64,000 nt of DNA from Thalassospira profundimaris (GTDB lineage: Bacteria; Pseudomonadota; Alphaproteobacteria; Rhodospirillales; Thalassospiraceae), in assembly GCF_003326755.1 (NCBI RefSeq), contig NZ_JPWH01000001.1, positions 428,227-492,226 of the forward strand, given 5' to 3'. A program made the position numbers and the translations under genes. This document shows positions 37,501 to 47,126 of this stretch, in pieces (the first letter of the stretch is position 1; every line of letters begins with the position of its first letter). The notes under the pieces were generated by a model, which saw only the letters and a list, made by a program, of their open reading frames with translations, searched no databases and was not told the DNA's origin.

Positions 37501-38037
37501 GATGAACCATCGGTGCAATCACCGCTGGGTGGGGATCAGGGGCAAAGTTTCAAACGCGGGATTTTGATCCATAAATTGCTGGAACTTCTGCCCGACCTGT
37601 CGCCCGAACGCCGGTTCGATGCCGCCGAACGGTTTTTAAGCCAGCCGGTACATGGGCTAAGTGCCGATCAGCAGATCGAAATTGCCAATGAAACTCTGGC
37701 GATATTTGATTATCCCGATTTTGCACCAATTTTTGGCCCCGCGTCGCGGGCCGAGGTGCCGCTGGTGGGTATTGTCGGGGGTGACGTGGTTTCCGCCCAG
37801 ATTGACCGGCTGGTGATTGCGGGCGATGAGGTAATGATTGTCGATTATAAAACCAACCGTCCGCCCCCGCGTGATGTCGAACAGACACCGATGGCCTATC
37901 GGCGGCAAATGGCGATTTATCGCGACGCATTGACACAGATGTATCCCGATAAAATCATTCGCTGTCATATTCTCTGGACCAATGGCCCCTGGATGGTGGA
38001 ACTGCCCGAAAGCCTGATGCGAATGCAACGCGCTTGA
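34504..38037 (+). CDS. addA: Double-strand break repair helicase AddA
   Basis: 1177 residues. UvrD/Rep-type SF1 helicase with Walker A SASAGAGKTKVLSDRVLRL near residue 38, LIDEAQDTNPEQW (motif II), the motif VGDAKQSIYSFQRAD, and TVHGAKGLQAPIVFL. The C-terminal nuclease has AQIDRLVIAGDEVMIVDYKTNRPPP. It is the 3'-5' motor and nuclease subunit of AddAB. It overlaps addB, so stoichiometric expression is expected. Confidence 0.96.
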   Translation: MSQFLNNAPGAVEGGNDPNILQRRASDPMASVWVSASAGAGKTKVLSDRVLRLMLSGTEPHRILCLTFTKAAAAEMANRVNERLGRWATMEDADLQRDLADLAGTAPGMDETRRARRLFASVLDAPGGMKIQTIHAFCQSLLRRFPLEAGLAPHFEVMDDRTAAETMADTQEEVLAYARSGQDSVLADALAVVTGQVREGAFGEVMRDLARERGRLKRMLDAHHGRDRMCDAVYKSLGVAPGQTAEKLLRDALADGAFDRQGLMMALAALEAGTKTDKDRVPALAQFLEKTTIEDRIAVFNDYRSVFFTASTGEPRAKLITKKAGENHPAGADALEQECARLVELEKNRKAALLAQSTSALICMGEAMLARYARKKALHAWLDYDDLILNSVRLLEQQAGIAGWVLFKLDEGLDHILIDEAQDTNPEQWKVVQILAEEFFNDASQHEDKPRTIFAVGDAKQSIYSFQRADPEKFAEMRRHFARRAAEIAAEWREVPMNISFRSTSAVLGTVDRVFAGPIARQGVGDDGQNVAHQAFRQGHAGRIELWPPVAPAPREDQEPWTPPTRIVRLEDPEIRLARVIAGRIRHAVDAREILPSRGRPVRAGDFMILVRRRTAFVDEVVKALKERNVPVAGVDRMEITEQLAVMDLIAFGRFLLMTDDDLNLATLLKSPIIGFDEEQLFNLAYNRRRTLWHALRERADENPDFGRAYAFLARWLGRVDYERPFELYGELLGGRGEDARGVRARLVGRLGIEANDPIDEFLNLAMNYEAEHAPTLQGFLHWLMAGEAEIKRDLEQSGRDEVRIMTVHGAKGLQAPIVFLPDTMQVPTQSPNLFWQDRDQLMFWLPRVALENDRVKLLRDDIALKRDQEYNRLLYVALTRAEDRLYICGWQGKSKPPAHCWYNLCEMALAEFADQTEMDFASVSPSGWVGPGFVWETEQMTDPKPEKDHTGPLGPVNPADAALEQGQMAAVGIEKLMRTIAPDEVYPPRPLAPSRPLEDEPSVQSPLGGDQGQSFKRGILIHKLLELLPDLSPERRFDAAERFLSQPVHGLSADQQIEIANETLAIFDYPDFAPIFGPASRAEVPLVGIVGGDVVSAQIDRLVIAGDEVMIVDYKTNRPPPRDVEQTPMAYRRQMAIYRDALTQMYPDKIIRCHILWTNGPWMVELPESLMRMQRA

Positions 38038-38130
38038 CCTTTGGCGTCTGGCTGCCTACCTTTGCACCCATAAGCGGATCGAGGTTGCCCGCTTGGGTGT
38101 ATGACCTCGTAACAACTAGGATCTGACAGA

Positions 38131-38451
<321 letters not shown>

Positions 38452-38476
38452 TCGGGCGTGTGTGAGCGAAACATTG

Positions 38477-38495
38477 AAAAAGGCGGGCGCTGAAA
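38477..38495 (+). terminator. Left half of trxA terminator, split by the IS element
   Basis: GAAAAAGGCGGGC and the loop base run are the left arm; the right arm TGCCCGCCTTTTC lies at 40119-40131, beyond the insertion. Rejoined, they form an 11-bp stem with a T run. Confidence 0.7.
38490..38495. repeat. Target site duplication CTGAAA, left
   Basis: CTGAAA directly flanks the left end of the IS and is repeated at 40113-40118 on the right. Six bases is the longest common flank that can be read. Confidence 0.7.
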
Positions 38496-38505
38496 GAGCC
38501 TGTGT

Positions 38506-38537
38506 CAAAACCCCGTTGCGCAAGTAACGGGGTTTTG
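38506..38537 (-). terminator. Terminator in the left end of the IS
   Basis: CAAAACCCCGTT pairs with AACGGGGTTTTG around an 8-base loop. T runs on both sides make it bidirectional: it can end the transposase message and also stop trxA transcripts entering the IS, replacing the terminator that was split. Confidence 0.8.
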
Positions 38538-38556
38538 CATGCGGAGGGCACTACTG

Positions 38557-40032
38557 TCATGGGTGGGCAACTGAGAGCCTTTGGATGATATTTTCAGCCC
38601 CGAGAATGCAGATAGCACGCTTGAGATTGAAGACAGTAACCGACAGGGCCATTTCGGCTTTTACCGCAGGCAGACTGCGGCACAGGAAGCGTGGTGTTCC
38701 CATCATATGCTTGATAATACCAAACGGATGCTCGACGATAGATCGTCTTCGTATCATGGCGTCGGGAGTATCCGCCATGCGTTGGGCAAGCTGGTCGAGT
38801 GTTTCTTCAAGCATATGTCGGCTGACCCGTCGCCGGTCGGCTTTGGTGCAACGGGATTTGAGCCCACAGGCGGCGCAATCATTGGGGTTGGCATTGTAAT
38901 TGGCACTTTGTCTTTTGCGCGAGGCATTCTCGAAGGTCAGGACATTTCCCGCTGGGCAGACATAATGCTGTTTGGCTTCATCCCAGTCAAATTCCGCCTT
39001 TTCAAAGAAATCCCCATGCGTATTGCGCGAGCGCGGATGAGGGACAAAGGCCGTGATGCCATCCCTGTCACAGGCAGCAACCTGCCCGGCATCGCCATAG
39101 CCCGCATCCGCCAGAACATCAAGCTTCGCACTCTCAAGCAGGTCTTTTGCGTCTTTTGCAACCCGGTGTAATTCGTTCTGGTCCGATATTGACTGTGTGA
39201 CCTCATGGTGGACAATCAACCCGTGGCCATCATCGACCGCCGACTGCAAATTGTAGCCAACAATCCGGCCCTTGCCCGACCTCATGATCCGGGCGTCTCC
39301 GTCTCCTAGAATAATCTGCGTCTGCCCCATCTGTTCCATGAGAAGAACCGATTGGGTCAGATCGGCTTTTCTCGCGCGTAATTTCGCAAGTGTGGCGCGG
39401 ACATCGCCTTTTTTGCCATCCGTTCCGCCGGGACCATCAGACGGGCTATCTGCATCATTCTTTCCGTTAGCCTCTGCGCTGTCCACAGCGTCCATTTCTG
39501 CAAGATAATCAGATATTTTCCGGTCAAGACCGGCAATCCACTTTTCAAGTTGTGACTTCGTCCAGGCTTTTTGCGGATTGGTATCTGCCTGGAATTTCGA
39601 TCCATCTATCGCCACACACTGACCCGCAATCAGCCCTTCACCGCGCAGAAATAGCACAAGACTGCGGCAAACCTGCCCGATCGCCATCCGGTTCGTCCGG
39701 CGGAAATCGGAAATCGTTTTGAAATCAGGGGCCAGACGGTCAAGCAGCCACAGAAGTTCGATATTGCGATGGCATTCGCGTTCCAACACCCGGCTTGAAC
39801 GAAAATGGTTCAGATAGCCATACAGATATAATTTCAGAAGAATGCCCGGATGATAACCTGGTCGTCCTGTTGCCTTTGGCTGCGTACGGACAAACCCCAA
39901 GGCATGGAGATCAAGAGCGCAGACAAAGGCGTCAATCACACGCACAGCACTGTCTGGGCCCACAAGATCATCAAGGCGTTCAGGGAACAGTGTTCCCTGC
40001 TCCCGACTGCTTCCTTCGATAAAACCTGACAT
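38557..40032 (-). CDS. IS1182-family transposase
   Basis: 491 residues with DDE chemistry: Asp143 in AIDGSKFQAD, Asp309 in LADAGYGD and Glu434 in RRRSIVEHPFGIIK. A Lys/Asp-rich linker (about 180-210) separates the N-terminal domain (GRPGYHPGILLKLYLYGY) from the catalytic core, and CPAGN/C-x2-C motifs (DCAACGLKSRC) near 360-395 resemble a zinc-binding insert. Full length, with no frameshift. A hairpin with T7 directly precedes its ATG, with no clear ribosome binding site in the usual window. Confidence 0.95.
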   Translation of the reverse strand: MSGFIEGSSREQGTLFPERLDDLVGPDSAVRVIDAFVCALDLHALGFVRTQPKATGRPGYHPGILLKLYLYGYLNHFRSSRVLERECHRNIELLWLLDRLAPDFKTISDFRRTNRMAIGQVCRSLVLFLRGEGLIAGQCVAIDGSKFQADTNPQKAWTKSQLEKWIAGLDRKISDYLAEMDAVDSAEANGKNDADSPSDGPGGTDGKKGDVRATLAKLRARKADLTQSVLLMEQMGQTQIILGDGDARIMRSGKGRIVGYNLQSAVDDGHGLIVHHEVTQSISDQNELHRVAKDAKDLLESAKLDVLADAGYGDAGQVAACDRDGITAFVPHPRSRNTHGDFFEKAEFDWDEAKQHYVCPAGNVLTFENASRKRQSANYNANPNDCAACGLKSRCTKADRRRVSRHMLEETLDQLAQRMADTPDAMIRRRSIVEHPFGIIKHMMGTPRFLCRSLPAVKAEMALSVTVFNLKRAICILGAENIIQRLSVAHP

Positions 40033-40068
40033 AAAAAAACTGCCCGAAGTTCATCCTTCGGACAGTTT
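40033..40068 (-). terminator. Terminator-like hairpin directly before transposase ATG
   Basis: On the minus strand AACTGTCCGAA pairs with TTCGGGCAGTT around an 8-base loop and is followed by seven T and the ATG. It would stop transcripts entering from outside and limits transposase expression. Confidence 0.7.
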
Positions 40069-40112
40069 CTCAAATCAACACCAAATTGGGAATCCTGTTT
40101 TCACACAGGCTC

Positions 40113-40118
40113 CTGAAA
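40113..40118. repeat. Target site duplication CTGAAA, right
   Basis: Second copy of the CTGAAA flank. It is followed by TGCCCGCCTTTTC, the right arm of the split trxA terminator. Confidence 0.7.
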
Positions 40119-40155
40119 TGCCCGCCTTTTCTTTTTTAGGGTTCAGGAGGCAAAA

Positions 40156-40845
40156 TTGCCCGAAATGATCAGGCTGACATCGGCAATTGACGGGTTTGAA
40201 TTTGATGCGTGGCTTGGAAAACCCGACGGGATGCGCAAGGGCGGGCTGGTTTTGGTCCAGGAAATTTTTGGCCTGGACCGCTATATCCTGGAAGATGCCA
40301 AACGCTGGGTCGATCAGGGATATGAAGTGATCGTACCCGCAATGTTTGACCGTCAGGAACGTGGATTTGTGGCCGACCACGATGCGGATGGCATTGCGAC
40401 AGGCCTAAAATATTCTCGTGAAAATGGCCCGGAAAACCCGGTTTCGGATGTGCGGGCCTGTGTGGATGCCCTAAAGCAGGATGGGCCGGTCTTTTTGATT
40501 GGCTATTGTTACGGCGGGACCGTGGGCTGGCGTGCGGCAGCTGCGATTGACGCATTATCGGCGGTTGTCAGCTATTATGGCGGTGGTGTTGCCGCGATTG
40601 CCGATCTGCAGCCAAAATGCCCGGTGATTTGCAATTTCGGGCGCAAAGACCCGAATATCCCTGCCGACGAGGTTTCAGCGAAGATCAAGGCCGCCCACCC
40701 GGAAGTACCGGTTTATATTTATGAAAATTCCGGGCATGGCTTTAACAATGACGGCAGGCCCGATTCTGATCCCGAAGATGCCCGTCTTGCGCGTGCACGG
40801 GCAAGCGCCCTGTTTGATGCCTGTGGCGCGGTTATCGCAGCATAA
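40156..40845 (+). CDS. Dienelactone hydrolase family protein
   Basis: 229 residues from a TTG at 40156, five bases after CAGGAGG; the next ATG (40165) is 14 bases away from it. The triad of dienelactone hydrolases is present: Cys118 in GYCYGG, Asp165 in GRKDPNIP and His194 in SGHGFN. There is an E-x-FGL motif (QEIFGLDRY) near the N-terminus. It hydrolyses cyclic esters in the family's founding members; here the substrate is unknown, as no aromatic-degradation genes are nearby. It lies directly after the IS. Confidence 0.9.
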   Translation: MPEMIRLTSAIDGFEFDAWLGKPDGMRKGGLVLVQEIFGLDRYILEDAKRWVDQGYEVIVPAMFDRQERGFVADHDADGIATGLKYSRENGPENPVSDVRACVDALKQDGPVFLIGYCYGGTVGWRAAAAIDALSAVVSYYGGGVAAIADLQPKCPVICNFGRKDPNIPADEVSAKIKAAHPEVPVYIYENSGHGFNNDGRPDSDPEDARLARARASALFDACGAVIAA

Positions 40846-40920
40846 AGCCGGTTTTTGACGCCCTGTCAGCCTGCCGGAAGGTGGCACGGGTATTCTGTGG
40901 GGTTTCTGCGGGCAAAAAAT

Positions 40921-40956
40921 AAAGGGCAGGCTGCCTGATCTGACAGCCTGCCCTTT
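40921..40956 (+). terminator. Terminator shared by dienelactone hydrolase and chemotaxis gene
   Basis: AAAGGGCAGGCTG pairs with CAGCCTGCCCTTT around a 10-base loop. A and T runs flank it on both sides, so it may serve the plus- and minus-strand genes that converge here. Confidence 0.85.
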
Positions 40957-40977
40957 TCATTCGATGACCGTTTGCCT

Positions 40978-42663
40978 TCAGGCCTGGCGAATATCGCGCA
41001 GGAAGGTATGAATTTGCGACAGCAGGGTATGGGATTTGTCGCTCAGGTCTTTGGCGGCATGCAGCACTTCGTCCGATGCCTGGCGTTCCTCTTCGGCGGA
41101 AGACCGCAAGCCATCAACATTGACCGACACTTCCTTGGTGCCTGCGGCGGCTTCGGCAACATTGCGGGCAATTTCACCGGTGGCGGCATCCTGTTGCTGC
41201 ACGGCGGCGGCAATGCCCGATGCGACTTCGTTAAGTTCTTTCATCCGGGCGGCAAGATGCTTGATCGCGCCAAGGGCATTTTGCGTCGATCCCTGAATAT
41301 CGCCAATTTGCCCGGCAATATCTTCGGTGGCGCGGGTGGTCTGGTTGGCGAGATTCTTGACCTCGGCGGCGACCACGGCAAAGCCCTTGCCGGCGTCGCC
41401 CGCACGGGCGGCCTCGATGGTGGCATTGAGTGCAAGAAGGTTGGTCTGTTCGGCAATCGACTGGATCAGTTCAACCACCTGGCCGATTTTTTCCGAGGCC
41501 GACCCCAGGGCGCTAAACAGTTCGGTTGCATCGTCGGCTTCCTGGGAACCGGAACTGGCAATTTCGGAACTGCGGCCAACCTGCAGGGTGATTTCGTCAA
41601 TCGAGGCGGCAAGCTGTTCGGCGGCAGAAGCAACCGTATCAACATTGTTGGCCGCCTGTTCGGTCGCGGCGGCAACGGCGGTTGCCTGTTCGGTGGTGTG
41701 TGTGGACTGATTGCTCATGTCGCCGGCGGTGCTGCGTAACTGTGTGACGGCCGCATTCACCACGGTCAGGTTTTCTTCAACTTCACCCTCGAAACTGTGA
41801 ATCAGCTGCTCAATGCGCTCGGCGCGTTCAATATGTTCTTGCTGAATGCGGGCCTGCTCTGCCTGAAGCCGGTCGGTTTCCTCGCGGTTTTCGCGGAAAA
41901 CGACAAAGGCGCGTGACAGTTCGCCGATTTCGTCTTCACGGTCGGTATAATGCAGTTCCAGGTCGGTATTACCGCCAATCAGGGCTTGCAGGGCCTTGGT
42001 GATTTCACCAAGCGGACCGGTAATGGAACGGCCAATCGAAAGACCAATCACGCTAAGCACCAGCAGCAGGACAACGGCAAAGGCAATATCCATCATGGCG
42101 CGCTGCCAGAAAATGCTGTCAACATCGTCAATATAAATGCCGGTGGTTAAAATCCAGCCCCAGGGTTCAAAACTGCGCGCATAGGAGAGCTTGGGGGCGG
42201 TGCCACTTTTGTCGGGTTTGGCCCAGACATAATTGACATATCCGCCATCGCCTTTTTTGGCGACGGAAATCAGGTTGGTCAGAAATGCCTTGTCATTGAC
42301 ATCGCGAATATCGTCGGTGTTTTTGCCGACCAGCGACTGGGTGATCGGGTGCATGATAATGGTGCCACTGGCATCCATGACAAAAACGTAATTGTCGCCG
42401 TCATAGCGCATTCCCGAAACAATATCGAGCGCCTGTTTCTTTGCATCTTCCTCGCTGATTTCGCCGGATTTTGCCATGTCATTAAGACGGGCCATGCTTG
42501 TTTCGGCCATATCGACGATCTGGCGAATGTTTTCCTTGCGATCATCAAGCAACGCTGTGCGCAATGTGAAAAGATCGAAAATTGTGGGAATGCAAAGTGC
42601 TATGGCTACCAGTACCAAAAGGAGCCGCAGTTTGGCAGCGATTGAAAAATTGGAAAGTGTCAT
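40978..42663 (-). CDS. Methyl-accepting chemotaxis protein with Cache sensor
   Basis: 561 residues from the ATG at 42663, preceded by CAGGG. A transmembrane helix (about 7-29) leads to a periplasmic single-Cache domain (about 35-185, with [19 protein letters not shown] and [14 protein letters not shown]), a second helix (about 190-212), HAMP (about 215-265) and a cytoplasmic signalling domain with the hairpin tip [19 protein letters not shown]. No CheA-type partner is nearby. Ligand unknown; sCache domains often bind small organic acids or related molecules. Confidence 0.93.
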   Translation of the reverse strand: MTLSNFSIAAKLRLLLVLVAIALCIPTIFDLFTLRTALLDDRKENIRQIVDMAETSMARLNDMAKSGEISEEDAKKQALDIVSGMRYDGDNYVFVMDASGTIIMHPITQSLVGKNTDDIRDVNDKAFLTNLISVAKKGDGGYVNYVWAKPDKSGTAPKLSYARSFEPWGWILTTGIYIDDVDSIFWQRAMMDIAFAVVLLLVLSVIGLSIGRSITGPLGEITKALQALIGGNTDLELHYTDREDEIGELSRAFVVFRENREETDRLQAEQARIQQEHIERAERIEQLIHSFEGEVEENLTVVNAAVTQLRSTAGDMSNQSTHTTEQATAVAAATEQAANNVDTVASAAEQLAASIDEITLQVGRSSEIASSGSQEADDATELFSALGSASEKIGQVVELIQSIAEQTNLLALNATIEAARAGDAGKGFAVVAAEVKNLANQTTRATEDIAGQIGDIQGSTQNALGAIKHLAARMKELNEVASGIAAAVQQQDAATGEIARNVAEAAAGTKEVSVNVDGLRSSAEEERQASDEVLHAAKDLSDKSHTLLSQIHTFLRDIRQA

Positions 42664-43163
42664 GTTCGGAACCCTGAAAGCCAGATGGTTTGTCAATAAC
42701 AAAACGAAATAACCCCCCAAATGTGAAGGCGACATACCCCGATCGTCATTCACCCTAAGGTGGCGCAATGATAGCGCCATCTAACGCAAAAGAAATTGAT
42801 CTGACACCGGGTGCCCGGCTGGATTGCAAAAATTTTTGATCTTTAAAAAGGGCTTGAAGGCTGTTTTTATATAAGAAAAATGTAATTTTAAAATAAGTAT
42901 AGTGAAATAATATAAATTTTAAAATAATTCCATATTTCTTTGAATAAAAATCAACCTGGGGGTGTTTGTCTTTCCCCCTATATTTTGATTGTTTGCCGGG
43001 TATCAAGGGGAATCGTGGCACGGCGTGCGAGGTGCCATGCCAGCGCGGATAAGGGGCCATCATCGCAAACACCAAGCATTCCCCCTGATTCGGTCGATCA
43101 GGGGGAGCGGATGCGTCACGGCAGCGATATTATGATATTGGGAGGGTGCAGGGCCCAAAAGGC
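42664..43163. other. Non-coding gap between chemotaxis gene and ftsK 3' end
   Basis: 500 bp. Its central part (about 42840-42960) is AT-rich. Near ftsK there is a perfect 9-bp hairpin, CCCCCTGAT/ATCAGGGGG (43081-43105), without a T run. No gene or clear promoter was recognised. Confidence 0.5.
43081..43105. other. Perfect hairpin downstream of ftsK
   Basis: CCCCCTGAT and ATCAGGGGG separated by TCGGTCG, about 60 bp beyond the ftsK stop. It lacks a T tract on either strand, so it is more likely an RNA 3' end structure than a classic terminator. Confidence 0.45.
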
Positions 43164-45638
43164 TTAGTCATCAAATGGCGTGCCATCCATATTGCCGATC
43201 AGCACTTCGCGCTTGCCAACATGGTTGGCTGCCGAAACCACGCCATTTTCTTCCATTTGCTCAATGATGCGTGCTGCCCGGTTATAGCCGATGGATAATT
43301 TGCGCTGAACAAAGCTGGTGGATGCCTTTTTCTCGCGCAGAACAATGCCAACGGCCTGGTTATACAGGTCATCATCGCCATTGCCGCCCGCGCCACCGGC
43401 ATTTCCTGCGCCGCCAGCCATATAGGCGGCAACCGGGTCTTCTTCGGGTTCTTCGGTCACTTCATCCAGATAGGCCGGGTCGCCCTGGTCACGCAGATGT
43501 TTGACGATGCTTTCAACTTCCTCGTCCGAAACAAACGGCCCGTGCACACGCTGCAGGCGGCCACCCTGACCCATATAGAGCATATCGCCCTGACCCAAAA
43601 GCTGTTCGGCCCCCATTTCGCCCAGAATGGTGCGCGAATCGATTTTCGAGGTCACGGAATAGGAAATACGGGTCGGGAAGTTGGCCTTGATGGTACCGGT
43701 AATCACGTCTACCGACGGGCGCTGGGTCGCCATGATCAAATGGATGCCCGCCGCACGCGCCATCTGTGCCAGACGCTGGATCGAGGCTTCGACATCCTTG
43801 CCTGCCACCAGCATCAAATCGGCCATTTCATCGACGATGACGACGATGAAGGGCAGGGGTTCCATCGGCAGTTGCTGGTCTTCAAAAATCGGCTTGCCGG
43901 TTTCGGGGTCAAAGCCGGTCTGAACCCGGCGGGTCAGTTCCTCGCCCTTGGCGGCGGCTTCCTTGATGCGTTTGTTATAACCGGCAATATTTCGCACGCC
44001 GACCTGGCTCATGGCGCGGTAGCGGTCTTCCATTTCGCGCACCGCCCATTTCAGCGACACAACCGCCTTGTGCGGGTCTGTCACCACCGGGGTTAACAGA
44101 TGCGGGATGCCATCATAAATCGACAGTTCCAGCATTTTCGGGTCAATCATGATGAAACGGCATTCCTCGGGCCGGTGCTTGTAAAGCAGGCTCAGGATCA
44201 TGGCATTGACGCCAACGGATTTACCCGAACCGGTCGTCCCCGCAATCAACAGGTGCGGCATTTTGGACAGGTCGGCAATCACAGGCGATCCGCCAATATC
44301 CTTGCCGAGGCTCAGGTTAAGCTTGCCGCTGTTTTTCTCGAAATCATTGGAGGCGAGAATTTCATGCAGATGTACGGTTTCGCGCCTGGAATTTGGCAGT
44401 TCGATACCAATCACGTTCCGTCCCGGCACCACGGCGACACGGGCGGCAATCGCGCTCATGGAACGGGCAATATCATCAGCCAGGCCAATCACGCGTGATG
44501 ATTTAACCCCTGCTGCGGGTTCCAGTTCGTAAAGTGTTACCACAGGGCCGGGGCGGACCTGAACAATTTCGCCCTTCACGCCAAAGTCCTGCAATACGGT
44601 TTCCAGCAGGCGGGCATTTTGCGCCAGGGCTTCCTGGTCCACCTGGGCATAATCTTCGTCACTGGGTTCATGAAGCAGGCCCAGCGGCGGAAAGCTGTAT
44701 TCATCCGCACCTACACCCAGATCAAACGAGCTTTGACGTTGTGCCGATGCCTTGGCACCGGGCTGCGGCTTGGCCGCGGGCGGGGCGACAATATGAACAG
44801 GCGGTTGGGTATAGGCGTCCTCGTAATCGTCTTCGTCATCCGCGGCGGACAGTGTGTTGCGTTCAACAGCAGCGGCAACACGTTTTTCCGAGCGTTCCAT
44901 CGACGGTTCCTGGCGCGGGCGGGCGTTTTTATCGCCCTTGCGTTCGCCCGGTGCCATGCTGGCCGCGTCATCCGCGCTGGTGCCGGGAATGGCGCGACCC
45001 ACCCCGTAAATCACCGTGCCTGCAATCCGTGACAGGACATGACCAACAGCCCGCCATTCCGAAAGCTGATAGGCCATGCAAAACAGGGTCAGAACCATGC
45101 CAATAACCAGGCTGAACAGGCCAACAACAACCGGTCCGGCGGGAATGCCTGCCAGGGTCAGCAACATGCCAAGTCGCCCCAGCAACAGATCACCGGCAAA
45201 ACCGCCATAGCCCACCGTTAACGGCCAGGTCATGCCGCGTGGCACGGCGGAGGCCGCCGTCGCCATCAACAGTAAAGCCAGCGGCAATAACAAAAACCGC
45301 AGCCACATCCAGCTAAACGGGCGCAGGGCAATTAAACGCAGGCCCCAGCCAACGATCAATGCCGTTAGCAATGCCGCACCAAGGCCGAGTGTGCGCAACA
45401 TCATATCGGCGATATAGGCGCCAAAAACCCCCAGCGGATTGTAAATGAAGGTATTGTCGCTGGCATGGTTGAAGGACGGATCACCGGGGTGAAAGCCGAT
45501 CAGCATGATAAACAGGGCAATCCCGACGCCTGTCAGTGCCAATCCACACAGTTGGATGCCGCCCCGTTTCAGGAACGCGACCAGCGAACTGGGAAGAAAA
45601 GCGGTGCCGCGTTCGAGAAGGTTTGTCTGACTGCTCAT
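43164..45638 (-). CDS. ftsK: DNA translocase FtsK
   Basis: 824 residues. Four or five N-terminal transmembrane helices (to about 190) anchor it at the septum. A Pro/Asp-rich linker (about 225-330) is followed by the alpha/beta motor with Walker A GTTGSGKS (467-474) and Walker [14 protein letters not shown]. The C-terminal gamma domain, from about 755, has [19 protein letters not shown] and reads KOPS-type motifs. The linker is short compared with E. coli FtsK. It segregates chromosome dimers at division. Confidence 0.96.
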   Translation of the reverse strand: MSSQTNLLERGTAFLPSSLVAFLKRGGIQLCGLALTGVGIALFIMLIGFHPGDPSFNHASDNTFIYNPLGVFGAYIADMMLRTLGLGAALLTALIVGWGLRLIALRPFSWMWLRFLLLPLALLLMATAASAVPRGMTWPLTVGYGGFAGDLLLGRLGMLLTLAGIPAGPVVVGLFSLVIGMVLTLFCMAYQLSEWRAVGHVLSRIAGTVIYGVGRAIPGTSADDAASMAPGERKGDKNARPRQEPSMERSEKRVAAAVERNTLSAADDEDDYEDAYTQPPVHIVAPPAAKPQPGAKASAQRQSSFDLGVGADEYSFPPLGLLHEPSDEDYAQVDQEALAQNARLLETVLQDFGVKGEIVQVRPGPVVTLYELEPAAGVKSSRVIGLADDIARSMSAIAARVAVVPGRNVIGIELPNSRRETVHLHEILASNDFEKNSGKLNLSLGKDIGGSPVIADLSKMPHLLIAGTTGSGKSVGVNAMILSLLYKHRPEECRFIMIDPKMLELSIYDGIPHLLTPVVTDPHKAVVSLKWAVREMEDRYRAMSQVGVRNIAGYNKRIKEAAAKGEELTRRVQTGFDPETGKPIFEDQQLPMEPLPFIVVIVDEMADLMLVAGKDVEASIQRLAQMARAAGIHLIMATQRPSVDVITGTIKANFPTRISYSVTSKIDSRTILGEMGAEQLLGQGDMLYMGQGGRLQRVHGPFVSDEEVESIVKHLRDQGDPAYLDEVTEEPEEDPVAAYMAGGAGNAGGAGGNGDDDLYNQAVGIVLREKKASTSFVQRKLSIGYNRAARIIEQMEENGVVSAANHVGKREVLIGNMDGTPFDD

Positions 45639-45683
45639 GCCGATATCCGTTTTGTCCTGTTAATTAAGTAAGACGAGGCCAGG

Positions 45684-46874
45684 TTAGCGTGACAGGGCGG
45701 CGTTGATCCGGCTTAACCCCTCGCGGGTGGTGGCAAGATCATGCACCAGGGCAATGCGAATGAAACGGGCACCGGGATTGTTGCCTTCCCGGTCGCTGAT
45801 CGAAAGATAACGCCCCGGAATGACCTTGACCCCTTCCTCTGCCCAGATTTTTTTGGTGGCTGCTTCGTCGTCGCCCACATCCAGCCACAGGAAAAAACCA
45901 CCTGCCGGGCGATAGAAGCCAAAACGATTGCCAAAAATTTCGGCGGCAATATCGATTTTGGCGCGATAAAGGTTGCGGTTGGCCTCGGCATGGGCATCGT
46001 CATTCCAAAGCAGGGTCGATGCCGCCATGATCGGCATGGGAATGGTGGCCGAACAATAGCTGCGCAGGCGGTTGAAATGTTTGATGATTTTGCCATCCCC
46101 GGCGACAAATCCGGAGCGCAGGCCCGGCGCGCTGGAGCGTTTGGACAGGCTGTGAAAAACCAGCACATTGTCCATATTGCCATGCTGGGCGGCGCAAATT
46201 TCAAGGGCACCGGTCGGGGCTTCGCGGTCATAAATGTCGGCGTAGCATTCATCCATCGCCAGAACGAAATTGTGTTTGCGCGCCAGCGCAATGATGCGCT
46301 CCAGATAATCGCGCGAGGCAACCGCTCCTTGCGGGTTGGCGGGCGAACACAGGAAAAACAGGCGGCAGGCAGATAACGTTTCGATATCGATTTGATCAAG
46401 ATCGGGCAGAAAACCGGTTTCGGGTGTGGCAGGCAGCGGCACCATTTCCGCATCATTGAGCACGGCTGCCCCGCAATAAACCTGATAAAACGGGTTGGGC
46501 AGCAATACCTTGGGCTTGGGGCCGGGCTGGTCCTGCGGGATCACACAGGTTGCAATCAGATACAGTGCCTCGCGCGTACCGGCCACCGGAATGATGTTTT
46601 GATCACGGTGGATCATGTCTTCGGGCAGGTCATAGCGGCGATCCAGCCAGCCTTTAATGGCATCGCGCAATTCCGGTGTGCCCTGTCCCGGCGGGTATTT
46701 GTGCCAAAGATGCGCATTGGCAATCATGGCCTCGGTAATCATCGCCGGGGGTTCGTGCTGGGGTTCGCCAATGGACATCACCAATGGGTCTTTGCCCGGT
46801 GCAATGCCATCTAACAGGGTGGCAAGCCGTGGAAACGGGTAATCGGGCAAGGTATCCAGGCGTTCGTTGAACAT
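45684..46874 (-). CDS. dapC: Succinyldiaminopimelate aminotransferase (DapC-like)
   Basis: 396 residues from the ATG at 46874, MFNERLDTLPDYPFPRLATLL. It is a fold-type I PLP aminotransferase with the Schiff-base Lys245 in FHSLSKRSSAPGLRSGFVAGD. The N-terminal LDGIAPGKDPLVMSIGEPQH and CSPANPQGAVASRDY are characteristic of the DapC group that makes the lysine and peptidoglycan precursor diaminopimelate. It lies 45 bp upstream of ftsK on the same strand. Close relatives act on other substrates, so the exact one is inferred. Confidence 0.87.
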   Translation of the reverse strand: MFNERLDTLPDYPFPRLATLLDGIAPGKDPLVMSIGEPQHEPPAMITEAMIANAHLWHKYPPGQGTPELRDAIKGWLDRRYDLPEDMIHRDQNIIPVAGTREALYLIATCVIPQDQPGPKPKVLLPNPFYQVYCGAAVLNDAEMVPLPATPETGFLPDLDQIDIETLSACRLFFLCSPANPQGAVASRDYLERIIALARKHNFVLAMDECYADIYDREAPTGALEICAAQHGNMDNVLVFHSLSKRSSAPGLRSGFVAGDGKIIKHFNRLRSYCSATIPMPIMAASTLLWNDDAHAEANRNLYRAKIDIAAEIFGNRFGFYRPAGGFFLWLDVGDDEAATKKIWAEEGVKVIPGRYLSISDREGNNPGARFIRIALVHDLATTREGLSRINAALSR

Positions 46875-47072
46875 GGTGTGTGACGTTCCGTAAGTGAAAG
46901 ACCCCAATTTTATCCCGGTTGGCCGGAATAGCGTATACATGACGGGGCAAAACAGGGCCAATTTGGCGGTGTCGTTCGCACATGGATCTGTGATGCGCCC
47001 AAAAAGCACACTTGGTTTACCCCTAATCGAAAAGTACAAAGAAAGCCTTAAAGCGGGCCGGGCAAATATGTG

Positions 47073-47105
47073 AAAAGCCCGGAAACGTGCGGTTTCCGGG
47101 CTTTT
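47073..47105 (-). terminator. Terminator after the second amtB
   Basis: AAAAGCCCGGAAAC pairs perfectly with GTTTCCGGGCTTTT around a 5-base loop. It is bidirectional in form and ends the minus-strand ammonium transporter transcript. Confidence 0.88.
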
Positions 47106-47126
47106 GGGTAGTACATGTTTCGCAAG

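Larger units (their letters stand above)
38496..40112 (-). mobile_element. IS1182-family insertion sequence (1617 bp)
   Basis: The ends are imperfect terminal inverted repeats: GAGCCTGTGTCAAAAC at the left and, read inward from the right, GAGCCTGTGTGAAAAC (15 of 16 identical). It holds one full-length transposase on the minus strand. CTGAAA is duplicated on both sides. The element lies in the loop of the trxA terminator. Both ends carry hairpins that look like terminators. It appears intact and so may be active. Confidence 0.9.

Noticed and set aside
38496-40112. Composite transposon or genomic-island boundary
   Set aside because: Only one IS copy is present, its flanks rejoin to a normal trxA terminator, and genes on both sides look native.
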